Source of the DNA: Candidatus Omnitrophota bacterium
Lineage (GTDB): Bacteria > Omnitrophota > Gorgyraeia > Zapsychrales > JANLHA01
DNA length: 51,433 nucleotides
Direction: 5' to 3'
Assembly: GCA_029560465.1 (NCBI GenBank)
Contig: JAKQKX010000020.1
Coordinates: 1-51,433, forward strand
The position numbers and the translations under genes were made by a program. The first letter of the stretch is position 1. Every line of letters starts with the position of its first letter. The notes below the pieces were generated by a model. That model was not told the origin of the DNA. It did not search any database and was given only the letters and a program-made list of their open reading frames with translations. Positions 1 to 6,729 of this stretch are shown piece after piece.

Positions 1-686
1 TCACAATAAATAAGCTCATCATACATCTTGATCTCATTAATCACCTGGGCCGGCACGTTCATATAACATCCGCCGCAAGAGTGCCCCTGGACCGGAACAA
101 TCGCCAGCCCTTCTTTATTGACCAAAATACGCTCATACCGGCTCAAAAAAGCCGGATTGATTTGAGGGAGCAACACGCCGCGCTGGGACTCCAATTCCCG
201 GATCCGCTGCCCGATCTTTTTGATCTCGTCGTCAATACTCTTCTTACTCTGAAGGTATTTCTGCTCTTCCTCCTGGACAACATTCTTTTCCTTTTCTATC
301 TGGGTCTTAATGCTGTCCGCCTGATCATAAGCGACAATAATCTTCTCCTCGATAATAGACTTGTCGGCCTTGATGCTTTCAATCTCACCAATTTTTGCTG
401 TGTATTCTTTGTTGTTTTTTATCTGGGATAATTGCGCATTCGCTTTTGCAATCGCCGCATCTTTGACCTGCAGGTCTCCCTCTTTCGATTTCCTGTCTAG
501 CTGAATCGCTTTATGCTTCTCTTCCAACTGGTGCAGCTTTATTTTTTTTGTCTCAAACTGATCCTGAAGGGACTTTAAGAATTCCGGTTTTTCTTCCAAC
601 TGCCTTTTGAGATCGTAAATTTCAGCATCGACGTTCTGGAGTTTGACCAACCCTCCGATTTGTTCTTTAATATCAATCTGTTCCAA
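1..686 (-). CDS. zinc-ribbon coiled-coil protein (C4-type, zf-RING_7 family), C-terminus cut by window edge
   Basis: About 228 residues are visible. The product begins at a TTG codon (686-684) preceded by AAAGGA seven bases upstream; no ATG is available. Residues about 10-185 are Lys/Glu/Gln-rich heptad-like sequence typical of a long antiparallel coiled coil. They are followed by GHSCGGCYMNVPAQ and then YCE at the window edge, which matches the first CxxC and the start of the second Cys pair of the C4 zinc ribbon. This family is widespread and often annotated as a nucleic-acid-binding zinc-ribbon protein; its exact role is not settled. The gene lies 59 bases downstream of the tRNA-Val gene and may be read from the tRNA promoter. 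The remaining C-terminal residues lie outside the window. Confidence 0.85.
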   Translation of the reverse strand, partial: MEQIDIKEQIGGLVKLQNVDAEIYDLKRQLEEKPEFLKSLQDQFETKKIKLHQLEEKHKAIQLDRKSKEGDLQVKDAAIAKANAQLSQIKNNKEYTAKIGEIESIKADKSIIEEKIIVAYDQADSIKTQIEKEKNVVQEEEQKYLQSKKSIDDEIKKIGQRIRELESQRGVLLPQINPAFLSRYERILVNKEGLAIVPVQGHSCGGCYMNVPAQVINEIKMYDELIYC

Positions 687-745
687 TCTATATTCCTTTC
701 TATACCCTGGGAAGGGCCATTCTCGGGTATCTCAGGCATTAAAAA

Positions 746-822
746 TGGTGGGCACAGAAGGACTCGAACCTTCGACCTCTGCCATGTGAGGGCAGCGCTC
801 TAACCAGCTGAGCTATGCGCCC
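746..822 (-). tRNA. tRNA-Val (anticodon CAC)
   Basis: The minus strand folds as a cloverleaf. The acceptor stem is GGGCGCA/TGTGCCC with one G-T pair, the D arm contains AGCTCAGCTGGTTAGAGC, and the anticodon stem is CTGCC/GGCAG with loop CTCACAT. The T arm contains GGTTCGAGTCC. Loop positions 34-36 read CAC, which decodes GUG valine. The terminal CCA is encoded in the DNA and is directly followed by a T-run. Confidence 0.96.
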
Positions 823-848
823 ATGCTAAAATAAAGGCGGGGAACTTA

Positions 849-866
849 CCCCGGATATAACCGGGG
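849..866 (-). other. GC-rich hairpin between the two tRNA genes
   Basis: CCCCGG and CCGGGG form a perfect 6-bp stem around a 6-nt AT-rich loop in the 113-nt spacer between the CAT tRNA and tRNA-Val. No T-run follows, so it is more likely a processing or structure element of a shared tRNA precursor than an intrinsic terminator. That reading is inference. Confidence 0.45.
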
Positions 867-935
867 ATGACACTACATGAGGCCCTATTAAAAGCGATGG
901 AACTGTTCCTTTACGGAAAAACTGGGTTTATTTTC

Positions 936-1009
936 TGGGCCCACCAGGACTCGAACCTGGGACCAATTGATTATGAGTCAACTGCTCTGACCGACTGAGC
1001 TATGGGCCC
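936..1009 (-). tRNA. tRNA with CAT anticodon (elongator Met or Ile2)
   Basis: The cloverleaf has acceptor stem GGGCCCA/TGGGCCC, an anticodon stem GTTGA/TCAAT with one G-T pair, and loop CTCATAA, so the anticodon is CAT. The T stem is CCAGG/CCTGG. The T-loop and D-loop are canonical, so this is not obviously an initiator (the acceptor has a normal first pair). A CAT elongator tRNA can be Met or, after lysidine modification by TilS, an AUA-reading isoleucine tRNA. I cannot separate the two by eye. CCA is not encoded: the discriminator A is followed by GAAAA. Confidence 0.93.
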
Positions 1010-1053
1010 GGGATACAAAAAACGCTTTAATTTGATCCCAAAATTTGTTATTC

Positions 1054-1082
1054 AGCATAACATAACAGCTCTGATTTTTCAA
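1054..1082 (-). promoter_or_regulatory. sigma-70-type promoter for the tRNA genes
   Basis: On the minus strand TTGAAA (1082-1077) is separated by exactly 17 bp from TATGCT (1059-1054). The predicted start near 1047 is about 38 nt upstream of the CAT tRNA 5' end. No equally good promoter is seen between the two tRNAs, so both may share this transcript. Confidence 0.75.
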
Positions 1083-1170
1083 TAAAATAAACATTCGAAA
1101 GTCCCTCTTAAACAGGATGTTCCCTCTTGAAAAATCCGGCGGGAAACTGGGGCATTCTTAAACAGTCCAA

Positions 1171-2094
1171 TTATTTTTCAACCACTTTGAATGTAAGGAC
1201 AGCGCTTGGATAAACTTCTTTTAAGGGGACCTGGTACACCGCTTCCACAACCACATCCTGCGGTTCGGAAAAGCTGACTCCTTTAAAACTGATGGTAAAC
1301 GCTTCCCCGGCTGAAAGCATGCCCTGCCTCATCCTGCTCTCCCGGAGGCCCGCATTTCTGGCTTCCCGTCTCTCGCGCAAAGCCATCATCTTCGCTTCCT
1401 GGCGGGTTCTCGGGACAGCCTTTTTATCACCCAGGCCCACCCCCCAAATTTTACCGTTAACCGAGAAATGAAGCGTTTCGTCATCTAATTTCTTCATAAC
1501 TAAATTTGCTTTACTGACGTTCGTCAAATAAACTTCGAAATCAACAGGCTCATCAACTTTATAGACCTCTTTAGAAGTTTTAATAAAAAGCCGCACCGGC
1601 AAAAACTGCTGCTGATAATCATTTAAAACTTTCCCCTGCTTAGCCAGAACATCCAGGATGTTGAACTGAGTCCTTAACAGCCGTTTATTCTGGTATCCAT
1701 TGAATTTTAAGCTTAATGCCGGGAAACTGTACGCAAACGCCCCCTCCCTGTCCGAGAACGTCTTATCCTGAACACGATCCAGTGTCACCGCGAACGAATA
1801 AGGAATCTTGTATTCAACGGTCCCATCGGGATACTCCATTTTTTCTTTATATTTATAAACAATCGCGTAAATCCCCAGCTTATTTTTATATAACACCCCT
1901 TTGTCAAACTGTGATAACTCCCGGTATTTATCCTTTGAGCTCACTATCTCTTTATAAATATTAATCATGACCTGATTGCACAGCTGCTTTATCTGCGGGT
2001 CGATTTTGTTGGATTGAGCCAAACTAGATCGCGGCAACCCGGCCATCACACACAGCCCTATCACTAACATTTTCTGAATCAGATGCCTTTTCAT
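1171..2094 (-). CDS. secreted protein of unknown function with a beta-rich domain and an Arg-rich insert
   Basis: 307 residues. The N-terminus (MKRHLIQKMLVIGLCVMAGL, then SSLA-QS) is a classical Sec signal peptide with a probable cleavage site after residue 26, so the product is periplasmic or exported. The C-terminal half (about 165-305) contains short beta-strand-like runs and a phrase of the type VDFEVYLTNVSKANL, as seen in Ig-like or BsuPI-like intracellular/periplasmic beta-sandwich domains. Around residues 225-260 lies a strongly basic segment (KAVPRTRQEAKMMALRERRE) that interrupts the beta pattern. The ATG is preceded by GGGAGGAG at suitable distance. It starts just after the rpoD terminator, so expression would need read-through or a promoter inside that region. 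I do not recognise a specific family. Confidence 0.8.
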   Translation of the reverse strand: MKRHLIQKMLVIGLCVMAGLPRSSLAQSNKIDPQIKQLCNQVMINIYKEIVSSKDKYRELSQFDKGVLYKNKLGIYAIVYKYKEKMEYPDGTVEYKIPYSFAVTLDRVQDKTFSDREGAFAYSFPALSLKFNGYQNKRLLRTQFNILDVLAKQGKVLNDYQQQFLPVRLFIKTSKEVYKVDEPVDFEVYLTNVSKANLVMKKLDDETLHFSVNGKIWGVGLGDKKAVPRTRQEAKMMALRERREARNAGLRESRMRQGMLSAGEAFTISFKGVSFSEPQDVVVEAVYQVPLKEVYPSAVLTFKVVEK

Positions 2095-2111
2095 GCTGGA
2101 CTCCTCCCTGT

Positions 2112-2155
2112 CACAAGAAAAAGAAAGCCTACAGAGACTACGCCCCGTAGGCTTT
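2112..2155 (-). terminator. intrinsic terminator downstream of rpoD
   Basis: On the minus strand AAAGCCTAC (2155-2147) pairs perfectly with GTAGGCTTT (2132-2124). The loop is 14 nt and the stem is followed by CTTTTTCTTG. It lies 27 nt after the rpoD stop codon and would end the dnaG-rpoD transcript. The Shine-Dalgarno sequence of the next gene begins only a few bases later. Confidence 0.82.
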
Positions 2156-2182
2156 AAAAAAGACGCCTCTGCGACCTTGTTG

Positions 2183-3763
2183 CTATATCACGCCTTCCGC
2201 CTCTTTTGCGGAAATATCCAAAAATGTCTTAATCCTCCGGGACCGCGTCGGATGCCGCAGTTTTCGCAAAGCTTTTGATTCAATCTGGCGAACCCGTTCC
2301 CGGGTCACATTAAATTCCGTCCCCACCTCTTCCAGGGTACGGCTCGTTCCGTCATGGATTCCAAAACGCAACTCCAGAATCTTGCGCTCCCGTTCATCCA
2401 GGGTTTGCAGAACGGACGTAATCTCTTCCTTGAGCATGGAATGCAGGGTCGCGTTGGCCGGAGACACGGCTTTCTTATCTTCGATAAAATCTCCGAAGTT
2501 CGTGTCACCCTCATCGCCGATCGGGGTCTGCAAAGAAATAGGGACCTGGGAAATTTTCAAAATTTCCTTCACCTTGCCGACCGGAATCCGCATTTGCTTA
2601 GCAATCTCCTGGGCCGTTGGTTCGCGCCCGTATTCCTGGACAAACAAGCGGGACACCCGAATGATCTTGTTAATCGTTTCCGTCATGTGCACAGGGATTC
2701 TGATCGTCCTGGCCTGATCAGCGATAGACCGGGTGATCGCCTGCCGGATCCACCACGTCGCATATGTTGAAAATTTATAGCCCCGTTTATATTCAAATTT
2801 CTCCACCGCCCGGATAAGTCCCATGTTCCCTTCCTGAATCAGGTCCAGGAAAGAAAGCCCCCGGTTAATGTACTTCTTCGCGATGCTGACCACCAAACGT
2901 AAATTCGCCTCCACCAAAAGCTTCTTGGCCTTATTAAATTTGGACTGACGAATCTTGATCACGCGCAATTGCTCCTTAACATCCGCGACTGGCTCACCGA
3001 GGTCCTTCTCCATCTTTTTCTTCTGGGTTTCCAGTTCCGAGACGTTAACATCCTTCTTCTTATTTTTCAGCATCTTCTCAATCTTGCCGATGCCATCCAC
3101 CAATTCGACGATTTTATTAATCGTTTCCTCATTGAAAGACGCCGTCAATTTGAATTCCGCCAACGCTTTTGCGGACTGCTCGGTCCCGATCCGCGAATAC
3201 TTGACTTTTTTCATAATCCGCTTGAGATCCCGGATCAATTTCGGCCGGCGTTCCAGCTCATCCTTAATCACGTCTTCCACGTTAATCTCTTCCTGAAGGA
3301 CTTTGTTAATAACGTCCAGCGCTTCCTTGCGGGCAAAAGCCGTCACAAACAAAGCCTCTGCGAGCCGCTGCTCCGTTTCTTCAATCCTTTTCGCGAGGCT
3401 GATTTCCTCATCCCGCATCAACAAAGGGATAGACCCCATCTGCTTTAAATACATCTTAACCGGATCATCGAGGGGGATAAATTTATCCGAGTAGTCGTCA
3501 TCGCGCGTCTGTTCTTCGCGCAGCCGCCGCAATTGCTGCTCACGGGTTTCCTCTTCCTCCTCTTCCGGGGGCACAAAATCGTCATCCGACTCAATGACCT
3601 TAATATTTTTCCCGTCAAGGATTTCAAAAACATGATCAATGTCCTCGGAGGAATCAACATTCTCGGACAGCGTGGAGTTCACCTCATCATACGTCAAGAA
3701 CCCTTTCTTCTTCCCAAGACTAATCAGCTTTTCCAAATCGGTTTTTAAATCTTTTTTCTCCAT
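2183..3763 (-). CDS. rpoD: RNA polymerase primary sigma factor (group 1, RpoD/SigA)
   Basis: 526 residues; directs core RNA polymerase to housekeeping promoters. A region 1.1-like N-terminus (1-60) with YDEVNSTL and an acidic run (about 59-72) identifies a primary sigma rather than an alternative one. Region 1.2 has [17 protein letters not shown] region of about 150 residues containing [16 protein letters not shown] is the non-conserved spacer. Region 2 (about 285-355) includes [18 protein letters not shown] and [15 protein letters not shown], which carry the core-binding and -10-reading residues. Region 3 follows, and region 4.2 (about 474-510) includes [20 protein letters not shown] for -35 recognition. 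The ATG is preceded by GAGGT. It follows dnaG by 12 nt, the conserved macromolecular-synthesis order without rpsU. Confidence 0.97.
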   Translation of the reverse strand: MEKKDLKTDLEKLISLGKKKGFLTYDEVNSTLSENVDSSEDIDHVFEILDGKNIKVIESDDDFVPPEEEEEETREQQLRRLREEQTRDDDYSDKFIPLDDPVKMYLKQMGSIPLLMRDEEISLAKRIEETEQRLAEALFVTAFARKEALDVINKVLQEEINVEDVIKDELERRPKLIRDLKRIMKKVKYSRIGTEQSAKALAEFKLTASFNEETINKIVELVDGIGKIEKMLKNKKKDVNVSELETQKKKMEKDLGEPVADVKEQLRVIKIRQSKFNKAKKLLVEANLRLVVSIAKKYINRGLSFLDLIQEGNMGLIRAVEKFEYKRGYKFSTYATWWIRQAITRSIADQARTIRIPVHMTETINKIIRVSRLFVQEYGREPTAQEIAKQMRIPVGKVKEILKISQVPISLQTPIGDEGDTNFGDFIEDKKAVSPANATLHSMLKEEITSVLQTLDERERKILELRFGIHDGTSRTLEEVGTEFNVTRERVRQIESKALRKLRHPTRSRRIKTFLDISAKEAEGVI

Positions 3764-3775
3764 GCATTTACCTCA

Positions 3776-5554
3776 TCAATGTTTGATAATCCGATTAAAC
3801 TCCTGCATTAACTCATCCAACTTTTGTGCATCCCCTGTTTGATCAGCCTGTCTCATTTGTCTTAAAATATCCTGACGAATCATTTTAAGGCGATCCTGAC
3901 GAATCCGATGCAGGCAGTCCTTATGAAAACGGTGTGTGTCTCCGGTCATAAATTGTTCATCCGCTATTAAATTCGAAATCATCTGCAAAATTTTCTGGTC
4001 TTCAAAACAACACAACAAATCCGGCACGCGGACTTCCTGCCTCTTATCGTACAACTCAAACACCTTGGCGATGACGGCCCTGACGGATTCATTATGGAAG
4101 TCCGCCACGCTGAGGACTTCTTTCGTCAAAGGGATAAAGCTCTGCTCATTCAACAAAAGCCGGAGCATGTCCCTTTCAACCGGCCGCACAGGCACAGCCG
4201 CCGTAACGGATTTCGGCGGTTGAGCCTCCTTCCCGGGACGTGACGGCCCCGCCGCCATCTTGTTCATTTCAAAACGCAAAGCCTCCTCGGAAAGATGCAA
4301 AGCAACCGCCAACTGCCGAAGATATTCCGCCTGGACCACCGCGTTTTTAAATTTAGAAACGGTTTCGAGCATCTGCGCGGAAATCCTGGCCCGGCCTTCG
4401 ATCGAAACAGAATCATGGCGCAGGCGCAACACCCGCAGCTTAAAATCAAATAACGTTTCAGCCCGTGACAACCGTTCCCTGAAAGCGGCCGGGGAATATT
4501 TCCGGAGAAAAGAGTCCGGATCGTCCCCGTCAGAAAGGGTCACGACGCGCACGTTCATCCCTTCTTCAACAAGCATATCCAAGCTGCGCATCATCGCCTG
4601 CTCGCCGGCCACATCAGAATCATAAAGCAACAACACATTGGTCGTGTGACGGTTTAAAAGGCGGACCTGCTCTACCGTCAACGCCGTCCCCAGCGAAGCC
4701 ACAACATTCTGGATCCCCGCGGAAAAAGGGGTAATAAAATCGACATACCCCTCCACGACCACCGCCAAGTCTTCCTTCGAAATCGTTTCTCTGGCCCAGT
4801 TTAAGCCATATAAATGATGACCTTTTGTATAAAGGAGCGTCTCCGGAGAATTGATGTATTTCGCGGAAGATTCCTTGTCCAAACTCCTGGCCCCAAAAGC
4901 AATGCACCGCCCCCTTTTATCAAAAATCGGAAAAACAATACGGTTCCGAAAACGGTCATAATACCCAGATTTATTCTGCCGGGGGATGATAAGCCCCGCG
5001 GCCTCCATCTGCCCCAGCGTCACGTCCTTCGTCCGGAGAAATTCCAGCAAGACGTCCCAACGATCAGGCGCGAATCCAAGCTGAAACTTCCGGACCTGCT
5101 CCAAATCAATGCCCCGCGCTTTCAAATAAGTCCGGGCCTCCCGGGCGCTCTCCTCCCGGGACGAAACCAACTGCCCGTGATAAAACTGCGCGGCCAATCC
5201 GCAGACATAAATCGCCTGGTCCCGGAGTTTCTCTTTTGAAGAACCCGCAGTGTAAGCCTGCGGGATCGCCACTCCGCAACGGTCGGCCAAGAGGCGTAGG
5301 GCTTCCGGGAAACTGATTTGTTCCTGCTGCATGACAAAAGAAATCACATTGCCGCCGACCCCACAGCCAAAACAATGAAAAATCTGTTTATCAGGATTCA
5401 CAACAAATGACGGCGTCTTCTCGTGATGAAAAGGACAGGGTGCCTTGAAGTTCCGCCCGGTCTGCTTTAACGGCACCCAAGAGGATATGACATCCACGAT
5501 ATCAACCCGATCCAAAATCTGCCGAATCGTTTCCTCAGGGATAAGACTACCCAT
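3776..5554 (-). CDS. dnaG: DNA primase DnaG
   Basis: 592 residues, normal length for bacterial primase, which makes RNA primers at the replication fork with DnaB helicase. The N-terminal CHC2 zinc finger is intact: C40, H43, C61 and C64. The catalytic core has a TOPRIM domain with EGYVD near residue 266 and LLYDSDVAGEQA, giving the metal-binding Glu and Asp residues. The C-terminal 150 residues match the helicase-binding region in position. AGGAGG stands 10 nt before the ATG. It is the first assured gene after the 370-nt spacer downstream of cvpA and is followed by rpoD at 12 nt, so the two are almost certainly co-transcribed. Confidence 0.97.
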   Translation of the reverse strand: MGSLIPEETIRQILDRVDIVDVISSWVPLKQTGRNFKAPCPFHHEKTPSFVVNPDKQIFHCFGCGVGGNVISFVMQQEQISFPEALRLLADRCGVAIPQAYTAGSSKEKLRDQAIYVCGLAAQFYHGQLVSSREESAREARTYLKARGIDLEQVRKFQLGFAPDRWDVLLEFLRTKDVTLGQMEAAGLIIPRQNKSGYYDRFRNRIVFPIFDKRGRCIAFGARSLDKESSAKYINSPETLLYTKGHHLYGLNWARETISKEDLAVVVEGYVDFITPFSAGIQNVVASLGTALTVEQVRLLNRHTTNVLLLYDSDVAGEQAMMRSLDMLVEEGMNVRVVTLSDGDDPDSFLRKYSPAAFRERLSRAETLFDFKLRVLRLRHDSVSIEGRARISAQMLETVSKFKNAVVQAEYLRQLAVALHLSEEALRFEMNKMAAGPSRPGKEAQPPKSVTAAVPVRPVERDMLRLLLNEQSFIPLTKEVLSVADFHNESVRAVIAKVFELYDKRQEVRVPDLLCCFEDQKILQMISNLIADEQFMTGDTHRFHKDCLHRIRQDRLKMIRQDILRQMRQADQTGDAQKLDELMQEFNRIIKH

Positions 5555-5681
5555 GCTAATTAAACCTCCTGAACCCGGGACATTCCCTCATTATTGGCCA
5601 TGTATGCCGTACCGCCGTCTACCCCCGTCTCAAAAAATCCACCCAGGCTGTGCCTGGCCCAAACAGCCTCTGGGGTATAAT

Positions 5682-5852
5682 TTATCCATAATCCAACTCA
5701 ACGCGCCAAAGATCGTATAATCGTTCTTTGTCAAAGAACCTTCCGCCCCGGACAACAACACGAACGTCTTCGTTGAAAGCCCCCGCATCCAAACTCGCTA
5801 AATGATCACCGGAACAGCGCCAGACACCTCTTCCCCGGAAGGAAGGAATCAA
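5682..5852 (-). CDS. possible small protein (56 residues), unassigned
   Basis: The frame from TTG 5852 encodes a charged, Gly/Arg/Asp-rich sequence containing EDVRVVVRGGRFFDKERLYD, which reads like coding sequence rather than random translation. GAGGG lies about six bases before the TTG. The same frame is open all the way up to the cvpA stop codon (about 80 codons without a stop), so it could also be a decayed gene or a former cvpA extension. An overlapping ATG-initiated frame (5788-5630, 52 codons, beginning MRGLSTKTFVLLSG) competes for the same DNA; at most one is likely real. I recognise neither. Confidence 0.25.
   Translation of the reverse strand: MIPSFRGRGVWRCSGDHLASLDAGAFNEDVRVVVRGGRFFDKERLYDLWRVELDYG
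5723..5739. promoter_or_regulatory. perfect 17-nt palindrome, operator candidate
   Basis: GTTCTTTG-T-CAAAGAAC has 8-bp arms around one central base. It lies 170 nt upstream of the dnaG start, close to the weak promoter candidate. Its length and symmetry fit a dimeric repressor site, but no regulator is identified and the overlapping small frames could explain the sequence instead. Confidence 0.35.
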
Positions 5853-5924
5853 CGCCAACCCTCGTTTTAATTTAAATCCTTTTCTGAGCGAATCAGGAGG
5901 TCCGTATCTTCCGGGATTAAAACT

Positions 5925-6509
5925 CTACCGCTTCATTTCTTCAGGATAGAACTCAAAGACTTTTTCATTGATAGGTTCTTTGGGAAACACTTTCACAATA
6001 AGACTGTTGTAAGAGAAATTATAAAAGCTAACCGCGACATCTTTGAGGTAAAATCCCGACAGGGAACTTCGTGCGGTTCTCACAAAGAACGTACTTGATG
6101 AAATGAAAATCAGCAAAAAAACCAACCCTGTAATAAACGCGGCCCGAACCGTCCCCAGAATCCCCCCTAAAACTTTATACGGGAATGTCTTCTCAAACGG
6201 CTTGAAACTCAGCATCCATCCCTGCCGCACGACAGCAAACAAGGCCACTATTATAATCCAAATCATCACATAAGCCACGACAACAACCATATCCATGGGC
6301 AAAGGCAGCAATTTTCCTAAAAATAACGCAAAGGAAACAAAATAATGCAATGAAAAAAAAGTGGCGAATGTGATCCCCAGCAACTTAAAGAACTCAACGA
6401 GCAGCCCCTGTTGATAACCGATATAAATGCTCCTCAGAAAGATCCCGAGGATGATAATATCGACAACGTTTATAATTGATAGGATTTCACTTATCATATT
6501 GATAGACAT
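5925..6509 (-). CDS. cvpA: CvpA-family inner-membrane protein
   Basis: 194 residues from the chosen ATG (6509). Four hydrophobic segments are visible: VVDIIILGIFLRSIYIG near the start, then FFKLLGITFATFFSLHYF, MVVVVAYVMIWIIIVALF, and a last one around VRAAFITGLVFLLIFIS. The layout and the GxxKGxxxE-like YIGYQQGLLVEFFKLLG stretch match the colicin V production protein family, which affects envelope integrity and biofilm in several bacteria. An upstream ATG (6596) would give 223 residues but lies above the promoter's -10 box, so it cannot be on the transcript. The gene diverges from the diguanylate cyclase gene and is followed by the dnaG spacer. Confidence 0.85.
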   Translation of the reverse strand: MSINMISEILSIINVVDIIILGIFLRSIYIGYQQGLLVEFFKLLGITFATFFSLHYFVSFALFLGKLLPLPMDMVVVVAYVMIWIIIVALFAVVRQGWMLSFKPFEKTFPYKVLGGILGTVRAAFITGLVFLLIFISSSTFFVRTARSSLSGFYLKDVAVSFYNFSYNSLIVKVFPKEPINEKVFEFYPEEMKR

Positions 6510-6525
6510 TAAGTTAAACTGTCCA

Positions 6526-6554
6526 AGTATAACATATGCTACCGGAGGTGTCAA
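6526..6554 (-). promoter_or_regulatory. sigma-70 promoter of cvpA
   Basis: TTGACA (6554-6549), a 17-bp spacer and TATACT (6531-6526) on the minus strand. The expected start of transcription (about 6519) is only 10-13 nt from the ATG at 6509, and no Shine-Dalgarno sequence is visible, so the message is nearly leaderless. Confidence 0.85.
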
Positions 6555-6657
6555 GAAAGCGCTTCCATGATTTTTTAATTTTCCGCAAAAATACAAACTA
6601 TTATTAACAATACGTTTATGGAATTATCCCCCTGCCGTGATTAGTGAATGTCCCCCC

Positions 6658-6686
6658 TTGACAAGACAAGAGGAAAATGCTATCTT
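6658..6686 (+). promoter_or_regulatory. promoter P1 of the diguanylate cyclase gene
   Basis: TTGACA (6658-6663), 17-bp spacer ending in TGC (extended -10 type), TATCTT (6681-6686). Predicted transcription start is near 6693, about 37 nt upstream of the start codon. Confidence 0.78.
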
Positions 6687-6714
6687 GCAATCCAAGAAAC
6701 CATAGAGGTATAAT
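6685..6714 (+). promoter_or_regulatory. possible second promoter P2 of the diguanylate cyclase gene
   Basis: TTGCAA (6685-6690), 18-bp spacer and perfect TATAAT (6709-6714). Its -35 overlaps the -10 of P1. Transcription would begin about nine bases before the ATG, giving an almost leaderless message. Confidence 0.5.
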
Positions 6715-6729
6715 ACCAATAAATATACC

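Larger units (their letters stand above)
5555..5924. other. 370-nt spacer upstream of dnaG with overlapping small frames, palindrome and hairpin
   Basis: No gene can be called with confidence. The minus strand holds two overlapping open frames: one (5852-5682) is in the same frame as cvpA and stays open from the cvpA TAG, and the other (5788-5630) has an ATG start and 52 codons. A perfect 17-nt palindrome sits at 5723-5739. A hairpin CCAGGC-ACA-GCCTGG near 5640-5655 is followed after five bases by T6 on the minus strand, which would make a weak terminator or attenuator ahead of dnaG. A possible promoter (TTGAGT, then TTATAC about 15 bp later, near 5675-5700) could serve dnaG, but it is not convincing. 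Confidence 0.5.

Noticed and set aside
5555-5924. RNase P RNA, 6S RNA or another structured ncRNA upstream of dnaG
   Set aside because: I found only short local hairpins and no conserved core such as the RNase P P4 helix or a long 6S-like bulged stem.
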